Shown: positions 1 to 5,879, counted from the stretch's first letter. The stretch: 5,879 nt of DNA from JACDAF01 sp036276035 (GCA_036276035.1 DASUCM010000048.1:1-5879), one strand, 5' to 3'. Numbers and translations are program-made. The notes: a model not told the origin generated them from the letters alone.

Positions 1-548
1 GGCTCATCACGGAAGCGGGGTCGTACCGCCTCTACGAAGCGCCGACGACCGGCTACACCGGGCTCGTCGGCATCGCCGAGCGCCGCTCCGCCGCGACGCA
101 GGGCAGCCTGTTCCAACAGAACCGCGCGTGGGCGCGCACGACCGGGCCTGCCGACGCGGCGTACATCCGCTGGGACTACCCCGCCGAGCGGGACGGGCCG
201 AGCCCGGTCGCGCCGCGCCGCCCGTGTCCCGACGGCCGCCGCGCGGCCGAGGAGCAGTTCGCGCCCGGCCGCATCCGGGCCGTCGTGCGCTGCTCCGAAG
301 CAGCGACGCTCCTGTTCAAGACGAGCTACCACCCGAACTGGGTGGTCACCGTCGACGGGACCGCGGCAGAGCCGTACATGGCCTCGCCCTCCTACCTCGC
401 CGTCGACCTCCCGGCAGGGGAGCATGTCGTCGTCGCCGAGTACCGTTCCCACCCGTTGAAGGTCCCGCTCCTCCTGGTCGGCGCCATCGCCGCGCTCGGG
501 ATCGCCGGCGGCCCGGCGATCTGGCGTCGCGCGCGCAAGCGGTCGTGA
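1..548 (+). CDS. YfhO-like polytopic membrane protein, C-terminal end (5' truncated)
   Basis: The reading frame is open from base 3 to a TGA at 546-548, giving 181 visible residues. The start lies before the window. Visible residues 105-113 read FKTSYHPNW, followed by VTVDG, then LAVDLPAGEH and VVVAEYRS. This 'position-a-glycine-tryptophan-VDG...LPAGEH' pattern is typical of the extracytoplasmic C-terminal beta-sandwich of YfhO and related large GT-C-like membrane proteins. One hydrophobic segment follows at about 154-174, then a basic tail (RRARKRS) that should be cytoplasmic. The family is linked to assembly or glycosylation of cell-wall polymers, but the exact substrate is not known and the catalytic N-terminal half is not visible here. 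The stop overlaps the next gene's GTG in a GTGA junction, so the two are probably co-translated. Third codon positions are almost all G or C, which supports the frame. Family assignment rests on the tail only and is moderate. Confidence 0.72.
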   Translation, partial: LITEAGSYRLYEAPTTGYTGLVGIAERRSAATQGSLFQQNRAWARTTGPADAAYIRWDYPAERDGPSPVAPRRPCPDGRRAAEEQFAPGRIRAVVRCSEAATLLFKTSYHPNWVVTVDGTAAEPYMASPSYLAVDLPAGEHVVVAEYRSHPLKVPLLLVGAIAALGIAGGPAIWRRARKRS

Positions 549-1777
549 TCGCGCGCGCCCGCGCGGTCCTGTCGAGCGACCGGCGCATCGCGGCGCTCCT
601 CGGAGCGCTCGCCCTCGTGCTCTACGTCGGACCCGCGATCGGCCATCCCACCGTGTTCGACTACTTCGGACGCCTCGCGGTCGCCGTGACCTTCGGCCGC
701 GTGTGGCTCGACGGCGCGCCCCCTCATCTCGACGAGCTCGTGCCCGGTGTCGGCGGCCACCTCTACCACGAGGTACCCCCGCTCATCGCGATCCTCCTCA
801 TCCCGTTCACGTCCTTCGGGACGACCGCGCAGATCCAGACCGTCGCGTCGGCGATCATCGGCGCGCTCGCGACCGTGCCGATGTACCTCTCGCTGCGCGC
901 GCTCGCCGTCCCGAGGCCGCTCTCGATCTGGTGCACGGCGCTCTCAAGCTTCGGCACTGCGCTCTGGATCTCCGCGGTCGATGGGCGCTCGTGGTTCGCG
1001 GCCGACGCGGCCGCGGTCCTCTTCGGCAGCACGGCACTCTGGCTCGCCGCGAGCGGGCGGTCGTTCCTGCTCGTCGGCGCCGCGCTCGGGATCGGCTCGC
1101 TCGCGCGGACCCCGCTCGTGCTCGCCGCGCCGGGGCTCCTGCTGCTCGCGCGGCGTGACGTCGAACCGTTCGCAGCGCTCGCGCGCCGTGCCGCGCTCCT
1201 GGTGGCGGGCGGGCTGCCGTTCGCGTTCGTGCAGCTGGGATACAACGCGCTGCGCTTCGGGGACCCGCTGCAGATGGGCTACGGGATCCGGACGGACCCG
1301 AACAACTTCGTGAACCGCGGCTTGCTCTCCGTGAGCTACATCCCGCGTCACCTGTACGCGATCTTCTTTGAGCCGCCGTTCTACGTCGACGAGCCGCCCT
1401 TCTACATACGCGCGCGATCCTTCGGGATGGGCCTCTTCACGTCGACCCCGGCGCTGCTCTGGCTCGCGAAGACCGCGACCGACGCCCGCCACGCGCGCCC
1501 CGTTCTCCCGCTCGCCCTGTCCGCGGTCCTCGTGTTCCTCCCGAACCTGCTCTTCGCGACGACGGGCTTCGAGCAGTACGGCTACCGGCGCGTGCTCGAC
1601 GCGCAGTCCTTCGTCATCCCGCTGCTCGCCTTCGGGGCCGGCTGGACCGGAGCGGCGTGGCGGGCCTCGGGCTCGCTGCTCTTCCGCGTCGCCGTCGTGT
1701 CGAGCGTGTGCATCACGCTCTACTTCCTCCTCGAGATACGTCTCTTCGGCTACATCCCCGGTCACCAGATCCGCTGA
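545..1777 (+). CDS. GT-C-type polytopic membrane glycosyltransferase (PMT/GT39-like)
   Basis: This 410-residue protein has about 10-11 hydrophobic segments, for example at residues 15-33, 79-93, 100-122, 127-145, 151-170, 173-202, 217-236, 294-310, 319-338, 355-372 and 379-396. The first external loop holds an acidic FDYF (Asp39) and a conserved-looking YHEVPPL (74-80). SLARTP (185-190) and YNALRFGDP (233-241) match the layout of bacterial mannosyltransferase-like GT-C proteins. Such enzymes transfer sugars from polyprenyl-phosphate donors on the outer side of the membrane; acceptor and sugar cannot be read from sequence. The GTG start is chosen because it overlaps the previous TGA as GTGA. 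The frame stays open further upstream to an ATG at 128, but that would lie inside the preceding gene. Its stop shares one base with the next gene's ATG (TGATG). Loop residues 276-289 contain a tandem EPPFYVD/EPPFYIR repeat. The gene is clear; the GT-C assignment is likely but not proven. Confidence 0.78.
   Translation: MIARARAVLSSDRRIAALLGALALVLYVGPAIGHPTVFDYFGRLAVAVTFGRVWLDGAPPHLDELVPGVGGHLYHEVPPLIAILLIPFTSFGTTAQIQTVASAIIGALATVPMYLSLRALAVPRPLSIWCTALSSFGTALWISAVDGRSWFAADAAAVLFGSTALWLAASGRSFLLVGAALGIGSLARTPLVLAAPGLLLLARRDVEPFAALARRAALLVAGGLPFAFVQLGYNALRFGDPLQMGYGIRTDPNNFVNRGLLSVSYIPRHLYAIFFEPPFYVDEPPFYIRARSFGMGLFTSTPALLWLAKTATDARHARPVLPLALSAVLVFLPNLLFATTGFEQYGYRRVLDAQSFVIPLLAFGAGWTGAAWRASGSLLFRVAVVSSVCITLYFLLEIRLFGYIPGHQIR
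1370..1411 (+). repeat. Tandem 21-bp repeat encoding EPPFYVD-EPPFYIR
   Basis: Two adjacent 21-bp units (1370-1390 and 1391-1411) match at 16 of 21 positions by direct comparison. They encode EPPFYVD and EPPFYIR at residues 276-289 of the GT-C protein, in a loop before a membrane segment. The unit is a whole number of codons, so the frame is kept. It may be an old internal duplication or a coincidental aromatic/proline loop motif of the family. Confidence 0.55.
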
Positions 1778-2580
1778 TGCCCGGGCCGGATCCCCTCCGT
1801 CGCCGCCATGACATGACGAAACGGCAACGCGATCGCTGGCCGCCGCCGCTCTTCGGCAGGCCGGCGACCACGGCCCGCGGGAAAGCGATGGAGGCCGTCC
1901 GGCGCTTCTTCGACCCGCAGGCCGGCTCGATCTGGCGCGACGTCGAGGTCGAGCTCGGTCGCCCGCGCGGGACCGTGCTCGACGTCGGTTGCGGTGCGCA
2001 GCCGTACCGCTCCCTGCTGCATCCGGCCGACCACTACATCGGCATCGACACCGCCGACGCGTCGGCGCACTTCGGCTACGCGGCTCCCGACACCCTGTAT
2101 TACAGCGGCGACCGCTGGCCGGTCGCCGACGGCGCCGTCGATCTCGTCGTGTGCACCGAGACGCTCGAGCACGTCCGCGACCCCCGGCCGTTCATGGCCG
2201 AGGCGGCGCGCGTGACGAAGCGCGGTGGCGGGATCCTGCTCACGGTGCCGTTCTCCGCGCGCTGGCACTTCATCCCGCACGACTACTGGCGCTTCACGCC
2301 CGCGAGCCTGCGCGACCTGCTCGAGCAGCACGGGTTCGCCGGGGTCGCCGTCTACGCGCGCGGGAATGCGCTGACGGTCGCGAGCGACAAGGCCATGGCG
2401 CTCATCCGCCCGCTCGTCCTGCCGGTCGGGCGCGGACCGCTCGCCGCGTCCGCCGTCCGCGTCGCGGGTCTGCTGCTCTCGCCCGTGCTCCTCGGTCTGG
2501 CCGTGATCGCGAACCTGTCGCTGCGTGGCCGCGGGGGCGACGACTGTCTCGGCTACACCGTCATCGCGACGCGCGGCTAG
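1777..2580 (+). CDS. Class I SAM-dependent methyltransferase (Methyltransf_11-like)
   Basis: This 267-residue Rossmann-fold methyltransferase shows motif I VLDVGCGAQPY (residues 68-77), the acidic end of strand 2 in YIGIDTAD (Asp91), TETLEHVRDP (127-136) as motif II/III, and GGGILLTVP (150-158). FIPHDYWRFTP (165-175) is a signature often seen in methyltransferases of polysaccharide and lipopolysaccharide loci. Residues about 228-249 form a hydrophobic stretch that could attach the protein to the membrane. The likely role is O-methylation or another modification of a glycan or lipid-linked intermediate; the acceptor is unknown. The ATG at 1777 is preferred because it overlaps the previous stop as TGATG. 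An in-frame ATG at 1813 (MTKRQ, 255 residues) is possible, and neither start has a clear Shine-Dalgarno sequence. The TAG stop lies inside the 3' end of the convergent SDR gene, overlapping it by 20 bp. Confidence 0.88.
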   Translation: MPGPDPLRRRHDMTKRQRDRWPPPLFGRPATTARGKAMEAVRRFFDPQAGSIWRDVEVELGRPRGTVLDVGCGAQPYRSLLHPADHYIGIDTADASAHFGYAAPDTLYYSGDRWPVADGAVDLVVCTETLEHVRDPRPFMAEAARVTKRGGGILLTVPFSARWHFIPHDYWRFTPASLRDLLEQHGFAGVAVYARGNALTVASDKAMALIRPLVLPVGRGPLAASAVRVAGLLLSPVLLGLAVIANLSLRGRGGDDCLGYTVIATRG

Positions 2581-3532
2581 CGCCGAGCCGCTGCGTGTAG
2601 AGCGACCGGATGGCGGGGTCGCGGAGCCAGTCCACGGTCCGCGCGAGCCCGTCCGCGAACGACGTCCTCGCGCGCCAGCCGAGGTCCTGCTCGATCCGCC
2701 GCGGATCCGCGACCCAGACGCCCGTGTCCCAGGCACGGTCCGGCATCGAGCCCCAGCGCGGCTCCGCGCTGATGCGCATCGTCCGCCGGGCCGCGTCGAC
2801 GATCTCGCGCAGTGTCGTCTGCGTCCCCGTCCCAACGTTGTAGACCGTGCTCGGCACGCGCTCCGCGCCCGCCGCGACGACGAAGGCCTCGCAGACGTCG
2901 TCGACGTGGACGAGGTCGCGCGCGATCGTCGGGTCCACGAGCGGCGGCAGCCGCCCCTCGAGGCCGGCCAGGATGAGCTGGGGGACGAGGCGCGTCGGCT
3001 CCTCCCAGGGCCCGTACGCGGAGTACAGGCGGAGGCTGACGACGCGGGCGCCGTCGCGGCGCGCGACGTACGCGCAGTACTCGGTCGCCGCGAGCTTCGT
3101 CACCGCATAGAGGCTGTTCGGATGACAGCGCTCGTCCTCGGCGGGCGCGTGGTCGGCAAAGCCGTACTCGGACGAGGTACCGGCGTACACGAACGCGCTG
3201 ACCCCGGCGCTGCGTGCCGCCTCGAGCAGCACGATAGTCCCGAGCACATTCGTGGTCACAGAGGCCGCCGGCTCCTGCTGGTGCGCGTAGGCCCCGTACG
3301 CGGCGAGATGGAAGATCCGGTCCGGCCGGGCGGCGGCGAGCGCGCTGCGTACCTGGACGGCGTCCGTGAGATCGACCTCGTGGACGCGCACGGTGCCCGC
3401 GAGGTCCGCGATCCGCCACGGGTCGTGCCCGGGTCGCACCAGGAGATGCACCTCGTCGCCGTCGGAGATGAGGCGACGGGCGAGGTTCGCGCCGATGAAG
3501 CCGGTCGCGCCGGTGACCGCGACGCGCGTCAT
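2561..3532 (-). CDS. NAD-dependent epimerase/dehydratase (extended SDR, nucleotide-sugar type)
   Basis: This 323-residue protein is a full-length extended short-chain dehydrogenase. The N-terminal dinucleotide-binding GATGFIG (8-14) opens the Rossmann fold. VDLTD (53-57) and FHLAA (74-78) are the usual cofactor-side motifs. The active site is visible as GTSSEYG (118-124) and YAVTK (142-146), giving Tyr142 and Lys146 with a Ser/Thr at 119-121. RLYSAYGPWE (168-177), DLVHVDDV (206-213) and YNVGTG (231-236) fit enzymes acting on NDP-sugars. The reaction could be 4-epimerisation, 4,6-dehydration or 4-keto reduction of an NDP-hexose; sequence alone does not decide. The ATG overlaps the TGA of the upstream methyltransferase as ATGA, so it is the last gene of the minus-strand operon. 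Its TGA at 2561-2563 lies within the convergent methyltransferase gene. Confidence 0.93.
   Translation of the reverse strand: MTRVAVTGATGFIGANLARRLISDGDEVHLLVRPGHDPWRIADLAGTVRVHEVDLTDAVQVRSALAAARPDRIFHLAAYGAYAHQQEPAASVTTNVLGTIVLLEAARSAGVSAFVYAGTSSEYGFADHAPAEDERCHPNSLYAVTKLAATEYCAYVARRDGARVVSLRLYSAYGPWEEPTRLVPQLILAGLEGRLPPLVDPTIARDLVHVDDVCEAFVVAAGAERVPSTVYNVGTGTQTTLREIVDAARRTMRISAEPRWGSMPDRAWDTGVWVADPRRIEQDLGWRARTSFADGLARTVDWLRDPAIRSLYTQRLGASRASR
2573..2591. terminator. Candidate bidirectional hairpin at the convergent junction
   Basis: GCGGCT (2573-2578) and AGCCGC (2586-2591) are perfect reverse complements around a 7-nt loop, placed exactly where the two operons meet. The TAG stop of the plus-strand methyltransferase ends at 2580, and the minus-strand gene still runs through to 2561. 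No T-rich tract follows on either strand, so it is not a classical intrinsic terminator. In DNA this GC-rich a 6-bp stem can occur by chance. It is reported because of its position. Confidence 0.25.
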
Positions 3533-4410
3533 GGCGCGCGTCCGATGAGCCGCAGGTTCCCGAGTCGCAGCCAGAGGCTCAGCGGCGGCGCGAGCCGCTG
3601 GAGCCAGCGCGGGAGCGGCGCGAGGTGCGCGACGTGCCGGAGCGAGACGAAGTTGCGCGCGGCCCCCACGGCGAGGACCTCGAAGCCGCGCGCGGCGAAG
3701 AGGCGCCGCATCGTCGCGCGGTCGAACAGGTACGTGTGCTCCACGTCCACGATCGGGCTCCGCGCGCCGAGGAGCCGCGCCGACGGCGCGCCCGCGTCGT
3801 GGTTGAAGGCGAGGATGAGGCCGCCGGACCGGAGCACGGTGCGCGACTCGTCGAGCACCGCCGCCGGATCCGGAAGGTGGTCGAGCGTCTGGAAGAGGCA
3901 GACGGCATCGAAGCTCGCGGGCGGGAACAGGCCCGCGCGCATGACGTCGACGACCATCTCGGACCCGCGTGACCGCGCGAGGTCCGCGGCCTGCGCGCTC
4001 GGCTCGACCCCGACCGTGCGCCGGTAGCCGAGTGTCCGGGCCTCCTCGAGCACGAATCCGGTCCCGGCGCCGATCTCGAGGAGATCGCCCTTGCGCGCGC
4101 CGAAGCGGTCGAGCTCAGCGAGCGCCGCGCGGTAGGTGCGCCGCAGGTTCGCGACCTCGCGCTCGTCGAAGGTGCTCTCGCGGTAGAGCGCGGCGAGGTG
4201 CTCCGCAGGGACGATGGGATCCGAACGGAGGAGACCGCACCCTCGGCAGCGCACCATGCGCCAGTGCAGCCCGTCGGGCCTGCGGCGCGCGGAGAAGATG
4301 ACAGCGTCCAGGTCCTCGGGGCTGGCGTTCGCGGCGTACACCTCGTCGGCCGCGCCGGAGGTCCCGCAGATCGCGCAGCGTGTCGCGACGAGCGGCGCGG
4401 TGCCGCTCAC
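3529..4410 (-). CDS. SAM methyltransferase with N-terminal cysteine-pair (zinc-ribbon-like) module
   Basis: This 293-residue protein begins with two cysteine pairs, CAIC (12-15) and CRGC (55-58), the second followed by GLLRSDPIVP. Such paired CxxC modules precede many sugar-related methyltransferases, including C-methyltransferases of the TylC3/NovU type, and probably bind zinc. The SAM fold follows: LLEIGAGTGFVLEEA (110-124) is motif I, VGVEPSAQA (133-141) gives Glu136 at the end of strand 2, FQTLDHLPDP (173-182) and LRSGGLILAFNHD (193-205) complete the core. It lacks the extra C-terminal domain of the roughly 400-residue C-methyltransferases, so the reaction type stays open. GTG is chosen because it overlaps the TGA of the GT2 gene as GTGA. 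The frame continues open upstream through the GT2 gene, which is an artefact of high GC. The stop overlaps the SDR start by 4 bp. Likely role: methylation of an NDP-sugar or glycan. Confidence 0.88.
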   Translation of the reverse strand: MSGTAPLVATRCAICGTSGAADEVYAANASPEDLDAVIFSARRRPDGLHWRMVRCRGCGLLRSDPIVPAEHLAALYRESTFDEREVANLRRTYRAALAELDRFGARKGDLLEIGAGTGFVLEEARTLGYRRTVGVEPSAQAADLARSRGSEMVVDVMRAGLFPPASFDAVCLFQTLDHLPDPAAVLDESRTVLRSGGLILAFNHDAGAPSARLLGARSPIVDVEHTYLFDRATMRRLFAARGFEVLAVGAARNFVSLRHVAHLAPLPRWLQRLAPPLSLWLRLGNLRLIGRAP

Positions 4411-5357
4411 CGCTCGCCGTCGCGCGCTCTCGGCGGGTTGATCACCGACTCGATGATGAACGGCGGGCGGCGCTTCACCTCGTCGTAGATGTGCGCGAGG
4501 TACGAGCCGATGATCGAGAGGCAGAGCAGCTGGATGCCGCCCAGGAAGAGCACGAGGACGATGACCGTCGTGAAGCCGGTCGGCGCGAGCTCTGGACGCA
4601 GGATCCGGATCGCGATCGCGACGGCCGCTCCGATGAGCGAGAGGAAGACGGTCGCGACGGCGAGCACCGTGATGAGGTCGAGCGGCGCGTACGAGAACGA
4701 GAAGATCGCCTTCCGTGCCCAGCCAAGGTTCTTCACGAGGGAGTTCGTCGTACGCCCGAACATGCGCTCCGGCCGCCGGTAGGGGACCCCGACCTGGGTG
4801 AAGCCGACCCACGCGCGCAGGCCGCGCATGAAGCGGTTGTTCTCGGGCAGTGCGTTCAGGGCGTCGACGACCTTGCGGTCGAGCAGCGAGAAGTCGCCGG
4901 CGTCGAGCGGCAGCGGGACGTAGGAGGCTGCGCGGAAGATCCGGTAGAACGCCTTGTAGGCGACCTGCAGGAAGCGCGTGGCGTCGCGCTTCACGCGCAC
5001 GCCGTACACGACCTGCGCGCCCTTCCTCCACTCGCGCACGAAGTCCTCGATGAGCTCCGGCGGATCCTGCAGGTCGCCGTCGAGCAGCACGACCGCGTCC
5101 CCGGTCGCGATGCGCATGCCGCTCGTGAACGCGCTCTGCGAGCCGAAGTTCCTCGTGTGGTTGACGACCGTGACGCGCGGGTCGGTGCGCGCGAGCTCGG
5201 CGAGCACGGTCGCCGCGTCGTCGGGGCTCCGGTCGTTCACGAAGATGATCTCGCCCTCGACGCCGAGCTTCGCGAACACCTCCGTCAGCCGGCGGTGCAT
5301 GTGCGGGACGGCCTGCGCGTCGCGGTAGCAGGCGATGACGGCGCTGATCCGCGTCAC
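4407..5357 (-). CDS. GT2 family polyprenyl-phosphate glycosyltransferase (DPM1/ArnC/GtrB-like)
   Basis: This 316-residue protein has an N-terminal GT-A catalytic domain: ISAVIACYRDA (4-14), EIIFVNDRSPDD (36-47), HTRNFGSQSAF (67-77) and LLDGDLQDPPE (91-101), with the metal-binding DxD at Asp93-Asp95. DAGDFSLLDRKV (152-163) and ENNRFMRGL (172-180) are further hallmarks of dolichol/polyprenyl-phosphate sugar synthases. Two C-terminal membrane helices lie at about 228-252 and 263-287, then the typical YDEVKRRPPFI (291-301) tail. The family moves a sugar from a nucleotide donor to undecaprenyl- or decaprenyl-phosphate at the cytoplasmic face; the sugar is not predictable. The GTG start overlaps the transketolase TGA as GTGA and has a GGGAG ribosome-binding site 8 nt upstream. 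An ATG at 5486 in the same frame would lie inside the transketolase gene and is not favoured. Its stop overlaps the next gene by 4 bp. Confidence 0.94.
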   Translation of the reverse strand: MTRISAVIACYRDAQAVPHMHRRLTEVFAKLGVEGEIIFVNDRSPDDAATVLAELARTDPRVTVVNHTRNFGSQSAFTSGMRIATGDAVVLLDGDLQDPPELIEDFVREWRKGAQVVYGVRVKRDATRFLQVAYKAFYRIFRAASYVPLPLDAGDFSLLDRKVVDALNALPENNRFMRGLRAWVGFTQVGVPYRRPERMFGRTTNSLVKNLGWARKAIFSFSYAPLDLITVLAVATVFLSLIGAAVAIAIRILRPELAPTGFTTVIVLVLFLGGIQLLCLSIIGSYLAHIYDEVKRRPPFIIESVINPPRARDGER

Positions 5358-5879
5358 GCGCGCAGCTCCCGCCAGGCGGTCTCGGCGAGAGCCTCGCGGG
5401 TGAGCCCGTGCAGGCCACGCAGGTACGCCTCGCCGCCGGTCAGCCCGTCGGCCGGGACGCGCACACCGCAGCGGACGAGCCGGCACCCGAGGCCTCGCTC
5501 CGCGATGACCTCCGCGACGAGCGACCCCAGCCCGCCGGAGACGAAGTGATCCTCCACGGTGATCGCGAGCGGACGTTTCGCGAGCTCCGCGGCGAGGTCG
5601 TCGACCGGCGCGGGGCTCACGCTCGCGACGACCGCGAGCCCGCAGCGCACGCCGCGCGCGGCGAGCGCGTCGACCGCCGCCTGCGCCTCGATGCTCGCCG
5701 CGCCCATCGCGACGAAGAGCGCGTCCGCACCGTCGCGGACCATCTCCGCGCGGCCCGGCCGGAACCGCCCGTCGAGGCCGTCGACGACCCTCCGGTCGTC
5801 CTTGCCGATCCGGTAGTAGGCAGGGCCCTGCGCGTCCCAGCAGGCGCGGAAGGCCGTCGCGGCCTGCTGGTGGTCCGCC
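5354..5879 (-). CDS. Transketolase or transketolase C-terminal subunit, C-terminal end (5' truncated)
   Basis: The frame is open from the window edge (first full codon at 5878) to a TGA at 5356-5354, giving 174 visible residues; the start is outside. Visible residues 1-6 ADHQQA and 19-28 PAYYRIGKDD match the end of a transketolase pyrimidine-binding domain. The C-terminal domain follows, with ALFVAMGA (53-60), and ITVEDHFVSGGLGSLVAEVI (106-125) is its hallmark. Transketolase uses thiamine diphosphate to move two-carbon ketol units between sugar phosphates. The ThDP-binding and catalytic parts are not in view, so a full-length enzyme (about 650 residues) cannot be told from the C-terminal half of a split transketolase (about 310 residues). 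The operon setting, overlapping a GT2 gene by GTGA, suggests a role in supplying or building a special sugar rather than central metabolism, but that is inference. Confidence 0.9.
   Translation of the reverse strand, partial: ADHQQAATAFRACWDAQGPAYYRIGKDDRRVVDGLDGRFRPGRAEMVRDGADALFVAMGAASIEAQAAVDALAARGVRCGLAVVASVSPAPVDDLAAELAKRPLAITVEDHFVSGGLGSLVAEVIAERGLGCRLVRCGVRVPADGLTGGEAYLRGLHGLTREALAETAWRELRA
5366..5370 (-). promoter_or_regulatory. Shine-Dalgarno sequence for the GT2 gene
   Basis: On the minus strand GGGAG occurs 8 nt before the GTG at 5357, within the last codons of the transketolase gene. It is the best ribosome-binding site seen at any junction here and supports the GTG start over upstream in-frame starts. 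Confidence 0.6.

Noticed and set aside
128..544. N-terminal extension of the GT-C gene from an ATG at 128, open for 139 more codons
   Set aside because: It lies in another frame inside the YfhO-like gene, its translation is an arginine/proline-rich low-complexity string typical of an out-of-frame GC-rich read, and the GTG at 545 gives the usual stop/start overlap and a normal first membrane helix.
1762..2835. 357-codon minus-strand frame antisense to the plus-strand methyltransferase
   Set aside because: It has a low-complexity arginine/glycine-rich translation without motifs, and it opposes a gene with complete SAM-binding motifs.
3521..3530. Perfect 10-bp palindrome GACGCGCGTC at the SDR start
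   Set aside because: CG-rich palindromes are frequent by chance in this DNA, and the site lies within the first codons of the SDR gene with no second copy of note.
2525..4027. 500-codon plus-strand frame antisense to the SDR and methyltransferase genes
   Set aside because: It is a shadow of two clearly recognisable minus-strand genes, with no recognisable domain and a charged low-complexity composition.
3529..5418. 629-residue minus-strand frame that would fuse an upstream region to the cysteine-pair methyltransferase
   Set aside because: The first 336 codons are an out-of-frame read of the GT2 gene with arginine-rich composition; the real methyltransferase begins at the GTG at 4410.
4407..5486. 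Longer GT2 gene starting at ATG 5486
   Set aside because: The extra 43 residues are arginine-rich, lie over the transketolase gene and precede the conserved N-terminal beta strand; the GTG at 5357 has a ribosome-binding site.
4380..5549. 389-codon plus-strand frame antisense to the GT2 gene
   Set aside because: Its translation is rich in Asp, Glu, Arg and Val, as expected for the reverse of GC-rich coding DNA; the GT2 gene explains this region fully.
1..5879. tRNA or rRNA genes, CRISPR repeats, insertion sequences, attachment sites, riboswitches
   Set aside because: The whole window is accounted for by overlapping protein genes; no array of repeats, terminal inverted repeats or RNA gene sequence was seen.

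Overview
This is a very GC-rich bacterial window (roughly 70 % GC by eye, not counted). Nearly every third codon position in the called genes is G or C, GTG starts are common and almost all stops are TGA. That fits a high-GC lineage such as Actinomycetota, Chloroflexota or a high-GC proteobacterial or candidate phylum, but no marker fixes the taxon. All seven genes look like cell-envelope or surface-glycan genes, so this is probably the interior of a polysaccharide or glycolipid biosynthesis locus.

Layout. Bases 1-2580 carry three plus-strand genes: the C-terminal end of a YfhO-like membrane protein (1-548, cut by the window), a 410-residue polytopic GT-C-type membrane glycosyltransferase (545-1777) and a class I SAM-dependent methyltransferase (1777-2580). 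Bases 2561-5879 carry four minus-strand genes. In transcription order they are the C-terminal end of a transketolase or transketolase subunit (5879-5354, cut by the window), a DPM1/ArnC-like GT2 polyprenyl-phosphate glycosyltransferase (5357-4407), a second SAM methyltransferase with an N-terminal cysteine-pair (zinc-ribbon-like) module (4410-3529) and an extended SDR nucleotide-sugar epimerase/dehydratase (3532-2561). The two runs converge tail to tail.

The window has no intergenic base. Neighbours overlap by 4, 1, 20, 4, 4 and 4 bp in order along the plus strand. All same-strand junctions are stop/start overlaps (GTGA, TGATG, ATGA, GTGA, GTGA), which implies two translationally coupled operons. 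The 20-bp overlap is the convergent junction, where a short GC-rich inverted repeat is the only candidate terminator. No internal promoter, RNA gene, mobile element or CRISPR array was seen.

Working model (inference). The transketolase, SDR and cysteine-pair methyltransferase would make or modify an unusual sugar. The GT2 enzyme would load a sugar onto a polyprenyl-phosphate carrier. The GT-C protein and its YfhO-like neighbour would use such lipid-linked donors on the outer face of the membrane. The plus-strand methyltransferase would modify or cap the glycan or a lipid intermediate. I found no wholly new system. The most unusual point is a transketolase coupled by overlap to glycan-building genes.
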